From: Pirellulales bacterium
GTDB lineage: Bacteria > Planctomycetota > Planctomycetia > Pirellulales > PALSA-1355
DNA length: 64,000 nucleotides
Reading direction: 5' to 3'
NCBI GenBank assembly: GCA_022844125.1
Contig: JALHMI010000001.1
Span: 248,001 to 312,000, forward strand
Within the stretch, counting starts at the first letter, position 1. The number at the start of each line of letters is the position of its first letter. The position numbers and the translations under genes are program-made. This document shows, piece by piece, positions 54,859 through 62,682 of this stretch. A model generated the notes under the pieces. That model made no database searches. It worked only from the letters and a program-made list of their open reading frames with translations, and had not been told where the DNA came from.

Positions 54859-55686
54859 AAACCCAAGAACAGCTCAAAACCGGGTGGCATTTGGAATCCA
54901 TTGAATTGGCCGCGGGCCATCTATACGGGCGATGCCAACAGTCCAGACGCTGACTATGTGGCGGCAATGCGTGGAATGGGTGGGTATTACCTGGAGAATG
55001 CGGGAAGTACGCACCAGCAACTGCAAATCATCAACAACCTGGACCCGACGTATCTGTCATCGGCCGTTGATGGAATTCTGACGGCGGCCGAAGGAGAAGA
55101 GCTGAGTGCTATCGTGATGGAGAACCAGAGCGATGCTCTGGGGGCAATTCAGACAGCGACCGAGGCGCTCGGTCAACTTCGCGATCTCAAGAATGCAGCA
55201 AAGGCTCTCAAAGACACGAGAGGCTTCACGAGGTTTGCAGATGAAGCACATCATCCGCGTCGGGCTCGCAGCCTCAAGAGCAGTACGAAGAGCAGCAAGC
55301 GTCGCTCGACAGCCAAGTCACACCCCAGCGTCCGATTCAAGAAGTGGCGGCGTGGAGAGGCAATTGACAAGCCGATGCCTGATGGTTCACCACCAAGCTG
55401 GAAGACAGTACAGTCACGGTACTGGAAGAATCGGTATGAACTATCAAAGGCCAGCGACGAGTTTACTCCCAGACAGTTGGCTGAGATGCGTAAGGGAAAT
55501 GCTCCACGCGATTTCAATCCGCGCACCAAGCAATGGGAACGCCGCGAGCTACATCACGTTGATCCACAGCGGCACAGCCCGGATAATAGCCCAGCGAATA
55601 TTCGAGAACTTAGGCCTGACTGGCACGGCGAAGTGGATCCATTTCGGCAAGTACCGGGCGTTGAACCAATTAGAGGCATTCGCTGA
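54577..55686 (+). CDS. Polymorphic toxin with LHH-type HNH nuclease-like C-terminus
   Basis: The ATG at 54577 has GAGG five bases upstream; 369 aa. Residues 1-94 form a helical, charged module without a signal peptide (MIEAYMNATLDVLRLAGQMF ... NVYGGPPRE), nearly identical to that of the second toxin. Residues 95-225 are a unique linker. The C-terminal part (about 240-369) is basic and ends in a nuclease-like module: WKTVQSRYWKNRYELSKAS, PRDFNPRTKQWERRELHHVD (Leu325-His-His), SPDNSPANIRELRPDWHGEV. This matches the LHH/WHH/HNH-endonuclease-VII class of toxins in Rhs/CDI-type systems. The stop overlaps the next start by one base (TGATG). Target DNA or RNA is inferred from the fold. Confidence 0.82.
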   Translation: MIEAYMNATLDVLRLAGQMFLQRIDYELRRFGEDLLDFINDLDRHPRRDWRERFDAFLADQTARGREITPESRRELIIYLEMWDRNVYGGPPREKPKNSSKPGGIWNPLNWPRAIYTGDANSPDADYVAAMRGMGGYYLENAGSTHQQLQIINNLDPTYLSSAVDGILTAAEGEELSAIVMENQSDALGAIQTATEALGQLRDLKNAAKALKDTRGFTRFADEAHHPRRARSLKSSTKSSKRRSTAKSHPSVRFKKWRRGEAIDKPMPDGSPPSWKTVQSRYWKNRYELSKASDEFTPRQLAEMRKGNAPRDFNPRTKQWERRELHHVDPQRHSPDNSPANIRELRPDWHGEVDPFRQVPGVEPIRGIR

Positions 55687-56165
55687 TGGCATACGAATTC
55701 TTTCACGAAGTTGAAGCAGTCGACTTGCAATCCGTGAGCGAGAGGCGGACTTCCGAGCTGGTACGGGTGCTTGAGAAGCATGGCTTCACACTCCACGAGG
55801 ATGTGTTTAGTTTCGATCGCAAGTGCTCCACTCCTCCCTGGCAGCATGATTCCGTGATTGAGTTGGAGGTTTTGCACAACGACCAAGAGGTTTATGACTT
55901 TGAAGAAGGCCTGTGGAGTACTCTCCGACTGAAGTACCTGTTCGCCTCGTTGCCGTTTGAGTTTGTCGATCAGTTCATCGAGGTTGCTTATGCACTGAGT
56001 CAGGAACTCGGGACCTCTCTCATGTTTCGAGGGAGAAACATCGACCGAGGTGAATTGAAGGCACACTTCGAGCGCTACCGCGATGAAGTACTTAGCATGA
56101 CTGGTGACGACGTTGGCTCTGAAGGATTGGCAATCCTGATTCATGCCACCTATCCTCGCCGTTAA
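55686..56165 (+). CDS. Putative immunity protein for the LHH toxin
   Basis: 159 aa, acidic overall, no signal peptide, starting in the TGATG overlap with the toxin stop, so the two are translationally coupled. The sequence (VDLQSVSERRTSELVRVLEK; IELEVLHNDQEVYDFEEGLW; LPFEFVDQFIEVAYALSQEL) does not bring a named family to mind. It has no similarity to the second immunity candidate. Size, acidity, coupling and position after a nuclease-like toxin are the grounds for the call. An unrelated small gene is possible but less likely. Confidence 0.7.
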   Translation: MAYEFFHEVEAVDLQSVSERRTSELVRVLEKHGFTLHEDVFSFDRKCSTPPWQHDSVIELEVLHNDQEVYDFEEGLWSTLRLKYLFASLPFEFVDQFIEVAYALSQELGTSLMFRGRNIDRGELKAHFERYRDEVLSMTGDDVGSEGLAILIHATYPRR

Positions 56166-56362
56166 GATCACCGACCAAGGAAGTTGGCAAAGGGAAGAGA
56201 TAGGTTTTCTGAAAAGGCTAACCCTCATGCGCATTGATTTTTTCGTTGGTGTGACGTTTCGTCTGTAAACAGCTCTCAAGGAATTCGCGTGTCAGCAACT
56301 CTTTTTTCCATCGTGCCACCAGTGACGTCGTGGTCTTGGTCGCATCTGCCTCCTTCGTTTCT

Positions 56363-56861
56363 TATCTGTGTTCATTCGTGTCCATCTGTGGTTCAATCTT
56401 TTCGTAACTTCAACTAGTTCGCTGACCACTTAACAACCAACTCCCAGGGTATTGATTGGGGCCTCGCTCATTGGGAGCGGGGTATTCGATTGGGCCCGTT
56501 GCCTGAGTTGCCGCTTCGGCGGTGCTTCTGGCAGCGGGCCCTTTTTTGTGCGCCCATAGAAGCGCAGTTCGAGGCACGCATGATCGAAGCCTACATGAAT
56601 GCAACGCTGGACGTGCTGCGGCTCGCCGGGCAGATGTTCCTGCAGCGGATCGACTACGAGCTGCGCCGCTTTGGCGAAGACCTGCTCGACTTCATCAACG
56701 ATCTCGACCGCCACCCGCGTCGCGACTGGCGCGAGCGGTTCGACGCCTTCCTGGCCGACCAGACCGCGCGCGGCCGCGAAATCACCCCCGAGAGCCGCAA
56801 GGAGTTGATCGTCTATCTGGAGATGTGGGAGCGGAATGTCTACGGCGGGCCGCCGCGCGAG
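56363..56861 (+). repeat. Direct repeat copy 2: leader plus toxin N-terminal module
   Basis: Second copy of the roughly 500-base unit at 54357-54858, offset by about 2.0 kb. Identity runs from the CTGTGTTC-type element through the leader to codon 94 of the second toxin gene. The 5' boundary inside a dispersed repeat suggests duplication or recombination through that element. Confidence 0.92.
56462..56547 (+). promoter_or_regulatory. Structured leader with terminator-like hairpin, cassette 2
   Basis: The same two hairpins as in cassette 1: CCTCGCTC (56462-56469), loop ATTGG, GAGCGGGG (56475-56482); GGGCCCGTTGCC (56492-56503) with GGCAGCGGGCCC (56530-56541), the UUCG-capped inner stem, and six T (56542-56547). 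Both stems are intact while the first loop differs in sequence and length. Confidence 0.75.
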
Positions 56862-57696
56862 CCGGACCTACTGCTTCCCATCGTCATCTCGCGTGACGAG
56901 TTTAACCAAGGGACCGAAGATGCGGCAGCGGCAAGGCTTTGGGAGGAAACTGAAAAAGAGCATGCGCGGCTGGAAGCGGAGCAGCGCAGAAGAGAGTTTG
57001 TCGAGATACTCGCGAAGATGGAGGACGTCGGGGCGCGGCCGGATCCCACGATGGTGGACAAATTTGGCGAGTATCTGATTGATTCAGGCGAACAGGTTCT
57101 TCTAGGCGAATATACCGACGAGGTTACCGCTCTGGGGACTGTTGTTCAAATCGGAGCTGCACTGTCCGGAAGTTGATTTGCCCGCGGACCTACGCGACCT
57201 GTCTGCGAACGTCGTGAACTGGGAGAACTCGTGGTCCCACGTCGGCCAGACGGCTCTCAACGCGGTTGCGCTCTTGCCGCTAGTCGGGCTTATCAAGTAC
57301 TTGGATGAGGCGGCGGCGGTTGCCAAGAACACTGACGAGGCGGTCGATGTCGCCAAGGCAAAGTATGCGCTAGGACCGTATGCAGAGATGCAGGGACTAT
57401 CGCCCGGCCTCGAAGCTCACCACGTGGGCCAGCAAGCAGCGATGAAACGACTTGTGCCAGGGTATAATCCTGCAACGGCGCCTGCGATACTCATTCCTAA
57501 AGTTGGGCATACAGCTCGCGGGTCATCGAAAACACTTTCGCGAAGTCACCGAGAATTTGAAACAGCGAGAGATCTAATCGCCAGAGATATTCGCGAACTG
57601 CGACGAGTCTATCCGGATATACCCAACTCACAACTTCAATACCTCATCGAACTCAATAAGCTTCTTTATCCCGCCGTTAGGAAAGGCGCACAATGA
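56580..57696 (+). pseudogene. Second polymorphic toxin (EAHH-type C-terminus), frameshifted
   Basis: The ATG at 56580 starts the same N-terminal module as the first toxin (residues 1-94). A unique helical linker (DAAAARLWEETEKEHARLEA) follows, and the frame stops at 57176 after GTVVQIGAALSGS. In the +1 frame the protein continues from 57173 (VDLPADLRDLSANVVNWENS, then a hydrophobic NAVALLPLVGLIKYLDEAAA segment like a pre-toxin region). It ends with a nuclease-like domain: LSPGLEAHHVGQQAAMKRLV (EAHH at 57412-57423), PAILIPKVGHTARG and RDIRELRRVYPDIPNSQLQY. Removing one A from GGAAGTT at 57168-57174 restores a single frame of about 371 codons. Either a recent inactivation or a sequence error. 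Confidence 0.8.
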
Positions 57697-58052
57697 CCCC
57701 CGAGCACCTGATTGAGCACTTCCGATACTCGCTCTTGACCGAGAATATGCAGCACTATCGGAACCTATTTGCGGGCCCGCTTTCTCATGGGAGACCAGAT
57801 GCATATTGTCTTGGAATCCGGGAACTCTATGCTCGACTTAGCCCCGAGGATCAAGACGTGCTGTTCAGCATTTTACGCCAAACGATCATCGACACGGCTT
57901 CATCGATCTTTGCTGTGCTGGACGGAATCTCATACCTTCCCGGGCAGAAGGAAGACTTGGTGCTACGTCTTGGCGATACCGGTGAGCCGCTCAACGGCGA
58001 CTTGCAGGATCTCTTTCTCGCGGCGGAGGAAGAATCCGGAAGCTCTAATTGA
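57693..58052 (+). CDS. Putative immunity protein for the EAHH toxin
   Basis: 119 aa, acidic, no signal peptide; its ATG overlaps the toxin stop by four bases (ATGA). The sequence (IRELYARLSPEDQDVLFSIL; RQTIIDTASSIFAVLDGISY; GEPLNGDLQDLFLAAEEES) resembles small immunity-like proteins I have seen beside polymorphic toxins, with an INFA-type core and a terminal NGDLQDLF motif, but I cannot name the family. It has no similarity to the first immunity candidate. It is intact although the toxin is frameshifted. Confidence 0.72.
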   Translation: MTPEHLIEHFRYSLLTENMQHYRNLFAGPLSHGRPDAYCLGIRELYARLSPEDQDVLFSILRQTIIDTASSIFAVLDGISYLPGQKEDLVLRLGDTGEPLNGDLQDLFLAAEEESGSSN

Positions 58053-58156
58053 AGTGGCAACGGCCACGTATAAAGCCCCCGACGGTCGGAGCTATTTTCG
58101 AAGTGACCTCAAACGGTTTCGAGCGCCTAGCCCCATATCTCTGGATAAGATGCCGG

Positions 58157-59617
58157 TTACCTCGCTGGCAGCGTCACCTTGATCTCCCCCACGTCCAGCG
58201 CAGCAGGCGCCTCGCCTGCGGTTTCGGGCTCGACGGTGAACGCATGATAGGCGGCGATACTTTCCACGCCGGGAGCCATCACCCGAAGTTCGTAGCGGCC
58301 CGGCAGCAGGTGCGGAATCTCAAACGAGCCGTCGGCATCGGGCGCGAACAGCTCACGGAAGAACAAACGACCAATCTCGCTCTGCCGGAACACGCCATAG
58401 GCATCCCACATGGCATCGTCGCCACCGAAGCCGAAGGGCGGCGCGTCGGGTTGCATCCGCAATGATACCTTCTCCCACGAGTCGCGACCGGTGAGCCGGC
58501 CCTGAATGCTTCGCCCGCGACCGCCCAGGAGCACTTGTGTCGGCTCGCCCGACTTGACCTGCGGGTGGATTGTGAGCGCATTGAAATACACGGTCGTGGC
58601 GCCCAACTTGCCCTGGTTTTTGGGTTTCGTGGGCCGGCTGATCTGCGCGCGGCCCGGAAGAACCCGGTCGAAGACGAACCGCCCGTCGGCATGGCTGACG
58701 GTCTGAGCACGCTGCGCGATCTCGCCAGGGTAGCCGTACTCATTGCGATGGATCGAGAGGTGGATCGGCTCATTCGCTCCGACCTGGCTGTGCCACAGCA
58801 CCTGGCCTTCGATCCTGCCCCACGGCCGCAGCGGCAGCTCGACCTCCGCTGCCAGTTCGGTCCACGGCATTTCAAGCACGCCTGAATCGTGGACCACCAG
58901 CACCGCCGCGGCGGGATCGCTCTCGGGCGGAAGACGGAAGCGGCCGGCGTCGTCTGTCTTGATGAATGTCGGGTGGCGCCAACGATCGCTCGGCTGCTCG
59001 TTGAGGGGTGGATCCAGGCCGCGTAGCTTGCCGTCTTCAATCACGGCATCCTTTTGCGGCAATGCCACGGCCCCAACCGCGCCTGCTGCCGGCCGACCAT
59101 CGGGCTGCAGCAAACGATGCTCGCTACCAAGGTCTCTGACCAGCTTGAACTCCAGCAATCGCTTGCCGTCGCCCCGCTCGATCCAATCGCTGATGGCTGG
59201 CCGAAAGCCCTCGGCTTCGACGCGCAACTTCATCTTCTGGTAGGTCCGCTTGAGAGACCACGCGTAGACTCCGTCGCTGCCGATGTGCGTGGTATGCGGC
59301 TGCCAGTTGGTGGCTTCGACGCCGGTGCGCTTCAAAAATTGCTCGGAGGTGACGCTGCCGGAAGGGGTGCCTGCGAGGACAAAAAACTCGCGGACGGGCT
59401 TCCCCTCGGGATCGGAAACCGAGACGGTGAGCACGTCGGCAGTAAGAGGTTGTCCTCGAGGCGGGCCGGCCGCCTGCGCTGTGAGAAAGAACGTGTCGGA
59501 CACCATCACAATCGCTGCGAGGAGCAGCCCGGGAAGAAGTTTTTTAAGCTCACCGCGGATGTAAGAGATACTCCGCTTAGCGAGCGGCGCCGACCGAGTT
59601 CCCAGGTGGGTACTCAT
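58157..59617 (-). CDS. Exported carboxypeptidase regulatory-like domain protein
   Basis: The start at 59617 is fixed by AGGAGG six bases upstream; the frame remains open further to 60304 but without support. The 486-aa product has a hydrophobic signal region (LLPGLLLAAIVMVSDTFFLT), then several transthyretin-like beta-sandwich modules of the carboxypeptidase regulatory (CarboxypepD_reg) type: VLTVSVSDPEGKPVREFFVL, FIKTDDAGRFRLPPESDPAA, NEYGYPGEIAQRAQTVSHAD with GRFVFDRVLPGRAQI, and ADGSFEIPHLLPGRYELRVM. The repeated G-x-F-x-F/I-x-x-L-x-P-G-x-Y pattern is the hallmark. Such proteins are usually secreted, non-enzymatic binding modules in planctomycetes. Confidence 0.85.
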   Translation of the reverse strand: MSTHLGTRSAPLAKRSISYIRGELKKLLPGLLLAAIVMVSDTFFLTAQAAGPPRGQPLTADVLTVSVSDPEGKPVREFFVLAGTPSGSVTSEQFLKRTGVEATNWQPHTTHIGSDGVYAWSLKRTYQKMKLRVEAEGFRPAISDWIERGDGKRLLEFKLVRDLGSEHRLLQPDGRPAAGAVGAVALPQKDAVIEDGKLRGLDPPLNEQPSDRWRHPTFIKTDDAGRFRLPPESDPAAAVLVVHDSGVLEMPWTELAAEVELPLRPWGRIEGQVLWHSQVGANEPIHLSIHRNEYGYPGEIAQRAQTVSHADGRFVFDRVLPGRAQISRPTKPKNQGKLGATTVYFNALTIHPQVKSGEPTQVLLGGRGRSIQGRLTGRDSWEKVSLRMQPDAPPFGFGGDDAMWDAYGVFRQSEIGRLFFRELFAPDADGSFEIPHLLPGRYELRVMAPGVESIAAYHAFTVEPETAGEAPAALDVGEIKVTLPAR

Positions 59618-59869
59618 CGTGATCCTCCTGATATGCCGAAGTGAGTGTTCCTGAGCTGCCCAGGATACACAATAGATTGGGGGAACCGGTAGCAGATTGA
59701 ACTGGCGGCGAGATGAGTTAAGCGGGGTCGTTCCGCATCTGCCAGCAGCCACCACGCTGGCGAAACTTGCCAGCGGGCTAGCGCGTACCTTAGAACATGG
59801 GCCAGGCGAGCGTCCCCCCACCGCAAGCTCAAGCGAGTCATCTCCATTCATCTCACTGGGAGCTTCGTC

Positions 59870-60358
59870 ATGAAAGATCTGCTGCTCACGCTGTACGATT
59901 TTCAGCTCGGCTACATCAAGATGATTGCCAAGGATCTGGACGACGACGATCTGGGCAAGTCGCCGTTCCCGGGCGCGAATCCGCCGGTCTGGATTTTGGG
60001 TCACTTGGCCGTGTGCACGGACTACGCCGCGCGGCTCCTTGGAGAGCGACCGGCGTGCCCGAAGGAATGGCACAAGCAGTTTGCGCCGGGAACGAAGCCG
60101 GCGGAGGTCCCGCAGCCGTATCCCTCGAAGCGCGACCTGGTGGGAGCGATTATCAATGGCCACGAGCGCGTGGCCACGGCGCTCCACAACGCCGACATGG
60201 CGAAGCTCAACGAGCCGCATGCCGTCGAACTGCTCAAGGCCTCGAACCTGAAGACGAACGCGGACGTGCTGGCTCACTTGATGACCACGCACCCGGCGTT
60301 TCACGTGGCGCAGCTCTCGGCGTGCCGTCGCGGGAAGGGGCTGGGCCCGGTGATCTAG
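59870..60358 (+). CDS. DinB-like protein
   Basis: A 162-aa four-helix-bundle protein of the DinB/YfiT superfamily. It opens LLLTLYDFQLGYIKMIAKDL, followed by NPPVWILGHLAVCTDYAARL with the first metal-ligand His. The C-terminal HPAFHVAQLSACRRGKGLGP, whose second and third His are usual metal ligands, is present, so a metal site is likely. Known members include thiol-dependent transferases (bacillithiol, mycothiol) and proteins of unknown role. The ribosome site is weak. It converges with the membrane-protein gene at 60488, with a strong palindrome between them. Confidence 0.82.
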   Translation: MKDLLLTLYDFQLGYIKMIAKDLDDDDLGKSPFPGANPPVWILGHLAVCTDYAARLLGERPACPKEWHKQFAPGTKPAEVPQPYPSKRDLVGAIINGHERVATALHNADMAKLNEPHAVELLKASNLKTNADVLAHLMTTHPAFHVAQLSACRRGKGLGPVI

Positions 60359-60371
60359 CGGAAGAGAATTT

Positions 60372-60410
60372 CAACACAGAGGCGCAGAGAGACAGAGACG
60401 CGGAGAGAAA
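60372..60410 (+). repeat. CACAGAGGC-type dispersed repeat
   Basis: AACACAGAGGCGCAGAGAGA followed by CAGAGACGCGGAGAGA is a purine-rich repeat of the kind often scattered between genes in such genomes. One copy is seen here, directly after the DinB-like gene. Confidence 0.5.
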
Positions 60411-60439
60411 AGGGGTTGATAAGGGCGGCCGATGCCTGT

Positions 60440-60479
60440 GTGCCACAGGTGGCCGCGTTAGCGGCTCACCTGTGGGCAC
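60440..60479. terminator. Strong palindrome between convergent genes
   Basis: GTGCCACAGGTG (60440-60451) pairs with CACCTGTGGGCAC (60467-60479), one bulge, with an inner GCCGC-GTTA-GCGGC stem. It lies between the DinB-like gene and the convergent membrane-protein gene and could act as a bidirectional terminator or be a REP-like element. No T-run follows on either side. Confidence 0.55.
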
Positions 60480-60487
60480 TTCGGATG

Positions 60488-60907
60488 CTACGTCGCCAAC
60501 AGCGCGTAAAGCACGAGTACGCCGGCGGTCCAGAGGAGGCAGACGACGAGGCCTGCCATGCCGGCGACGGCCCACACGGCGGGCCAGCCGCGCGTCCAGT
60601 AATAGAACGGATCGAGATCCGGCGGCTTGGGGTACATGTACGCGATGCTCGACAGGCTCACCAAGATGCCGAGCCCCGCGGGGAACGCCCACCAGTGAAT
60701 GTCCGGCACGCCCAGCCGTTCGAACGCCCAGGCCAGCCCAAGGAACCAGGTCACGAGCCAGATCGAACCGAAGTGTACGGCCCGGATGTCGCGCAGGTGC
60801 GGCCGCAGGTTGTTCTTCGGCACCAGGTCGATGTAGGCCCAGAGGATTCCGGTCACCACGATGGCCACGATGTGAAACGCGACCAGGATCATGTACAGGG
60901 CGAGCAT
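60488..60907 (-). CDS. Small multi-pass membrane protein
   Basis: 139 aa with four predicted helices: MILVAFHIVAIVVTGILWAY, VHFGSIWLVTWFLGLAWAFE, WAFPAGLGILVSLSSIAYMY, and AVWAVAGMAGLVVCLLWTAG. The His in helix 1 and the VHFGSIWL segment resemble small haem-binding or DUF-type membrane proteins (CopD/DUF2269-like), but I cannot assign a family firmly. It is upstream of the SixA-like gene's 3' side; the two share orientation and lie 49 bases apart. Confidence 0.7.
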   Translation of the reverse strand: MLALYMILVAFHIVAIVVTGILWAYIDLVPKNNLRPHLRDIRAVHFGSIWLVTWFLGLAWAFERLGVPDIHWWAFPAGLGILVSLSSIAYMYPKPPDLDPFYYWTRGWPAVWAVAGMAGLVVCLLWTAGVLVLYALLAT

Positions 60908-60956
60908 TGGTGGCGGCCACTAAGTTCGGGTAGCGATGGCGTCAATCGAAGCAGAA

Positions 60957-61460
60957 TTAACCGGAGCGGCGACAACCCAGCTCCGCCGGCGCCAGGAAGT
61001 ATCGCAACTCACCGGCCCCGGTTGCAATCTCAGCTTCGAAATCGATGTGCGCGATCGCCCCTTTGCGGAACGAAAGGGCATGCGCTGGCGCGCCCAGCAG
61101 CGCGCTGGCTAGCCGGTCGACGTCGGGTGCGTGTCCGACCCAGGCGATGCGTTCGTGTGGCTGGCCATTCGACCACTCGACAAGCGCCGCCAGATCACTG
61201 CCCGGCTCGAGGGCCTCGAGTTCCACCAGCTCGGGCTTAGTCTCCTGCGAGGCGCACACGATGTCGGCCGTTTGCCGACAGCGCACCAGCGGGCTGGTGG
61301 CGACGACGTCGATCTCCAGCCCACGCTCGACGAGTCTCTTGACCGCTTTGCGAAATTGTTTCGCACCTTCGGGCGTGAGCGGGCGCAGCGCATCGTCTGG
61401 ATAGCGCGGATCGCCGTGCTGGCCGGCGTAAGCGTGGCGGATGATGAGGAGAGTGGACAT
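60957..61460 (-). CDS. SixA-like histidine phosphatase
   Basis: The 167-aa product belongs to the histidine phosphatase superfamily: STLLIIRHAYAGQHGDPRYP has the phospho-accepting RHA motif at the N-terminus, DALRPLTPEGAKQFRKAVKR follows, and ATSPLVRCRQTADIV contains the second conserved Arg. ERIAWVGHAPDVDRLASALL contains the C-terminal His. SixA dephosphorylates phosphohistidine, for example on phosphotransfer proteins such as ArcB or the PTSNtr components; the physiological target here is unknown. The length fits SixA rather than the larger phosphoglycerate mutase type. Confidence 0.88.
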   Translation of the reverse strand: MSTLLIIRHAYAGQHGDPRYPDDALRPLTPEGAKQFRKAVKRLVERGLEIDVVATSPLVRCRQTADIVCASQETKPELVELEALEPGSDLAALVEWSNGQPHERIAWVGHAPDVDRLASALLGAPAHALSFRKGAIAHIDFEAEIATGAGELRYFLAPAELGCRRSG

Positions 61461-61506
61461 AAGTTCTCAGTGTTCAGTTTTCAGTAGGAAAGCCGACACT
61501 CGGCAA

Positions 61507-62475
61507 CTACCTGTCGCGCCAGAGAACGGCGTCGGCGATGCCCAGCTGCTGGCGGGCCCCTTCGATGGCGTTCATGAAGCGGCGTGCGTCGCCCGGATAT
61601 CCGGCCGTGGGCGCGAGGTCGGGGACGCGCCCGCACCAGAAGTCGTTGAAGGAACGCATCGCCAGCTCGCGCAGGTATTTGGACGTCATCGAGGCGAGCG
61701 CGGTCGGCAGGAACGATTCGCCCCCCATGCGAAAGCGCACGTCGACGCGCGCGTGCTCGGGTCCAAAGTGATAGATGCTTTCGGCCATGCCTTCGCCGCG
61801 AACCTGGATCAGGTCGTCGGGAAATTGCATTTGCAGCAGGCGGCCATATTGATTGCGTCCACCGTGCTTGTCGCAAACCACGAGCACGGGCTCGCCCGCG
61901 CAGAGCTCAAGCGACTCTCCAAGCAGGGCGAGCGTGGTGCGTGAGAGGAGCTCAGACTTGTTGCCGTGTTCGAGCGAGCCCCGATTGAACTCATCGGGAA
62001 ATACGGCGCGGCTGCGAATGGACACCAGCCGCACGCCGGCGCGCTCCAGGCCGCGACGGGTGCGAGAGACCAGTTTAACGAGCTCCTCGGCATCGGCGGC
62101 GAGCGGCAGACGCAGGTCGTAGTTCACATGCCAGGGGAGGGCGTGCAGACCGTCGGCCGCGCGGGGGTCGAGCAGTTGCCAGACGTCGAGCCAATCGGCG
62201 GGGCAGCGATCCACCAGCGACAGGGCCGCCAGCACGCCACGTTCGAGCGCGGCGATGCCGACGGACGTGTTGTAAAGCTGCTTGGAGTCGGCGATCGCCA
62301 GCTTCGGCGAGCGTGTGCCGCGCCGCGGTGCCGTCTTGCAGACGATCGCGCGCAAGTGGCGATAAAGATCGGTCTGCCAATGGGCTTCGTCCACCCACCA
62401 GACCGTGGCGCTGATGACCAGCGGGCCCAGGTTGGGGGCGTAGCCGGCTTCGTCGGTGCCAATCAGATAGGGCAT
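61507..62475 (-). CDS. RNase HII-like protein, extended planctomycete version
   Basis: The start at 62475 has GAGGAGG upstream and produces the expected first residues MPYLIGTDEAGYAPNLGPLV. This mirrors the RNase H type 2 active-site start (D-E-x-G), and KLAIADSKQLYN matches the LxDSK motif. A later Asp in LVLVVCDKHGGRNQY could be the third acidic residue, and SMTSKYLRELAMRSFNDFW the C-terminal Ser-Lys-Tyr region. At 322 aa it is well over 100 residues longer than normal RnhB (about 200) because of insertions (roughly residues 40-170). It may remove ribonucleotides from DNA, or have diverged. Confidence 0.78.
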   Translation of the reverse strand: MPYLIGTDEAGYAPNLGPLVISATVWWVDEAHWQTDLYRHLRAIVCKTAPRRGTRSPKLAIADSKQLYNTSVGIAALERGVLAALSLVDRCPADWLDVWQLLDPRAADGLHALPWHVNYDLRLPLAADAEELVKLVSRTRRGLERAGVRLVSIRSRAVFPDEFNRGSLEHGNKSELLSRTTLALLGESLELCAGEPVLVVCDKHGGRNQYGRLLQMQFPDDLIQVRGEGMAESIYHFGPEHARVDVRFRMGGESFLPTALASMTSKYLRELAMRSFNDFWCGRVPDLAPTAGYPGDARRFMNAIEGARQQLGIADAVLWRDR

Positions 62476-62682
62476 GGTTCCTCCTCTTGCGTGCCGAGCG
62501 GGTCTGGTGTGGACACAATCTCGTATCGGCGGCACAAATCCGAGAGGCAGTATACCAGTCCTCGCGGGATTTTGGCAGTTTTGTGAGCGCGCCGTGTGGT
62601 CTGTTTTACCCGGTGCAGCCGGGACGGTCGGCGTGATAAAATGAAGGTCTCGAAATACCGATCACGACCGACGGGGGAGAGA

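Noticed and set aside
59618-60304. 5' extension of the carboxypeptidase-regulatory-like gene
   Set aside because: The frame stays open to 60304 but overlaps the DinB-like gene, while the Met at 59617 has an ideal AGGAGG and a signal peptide.
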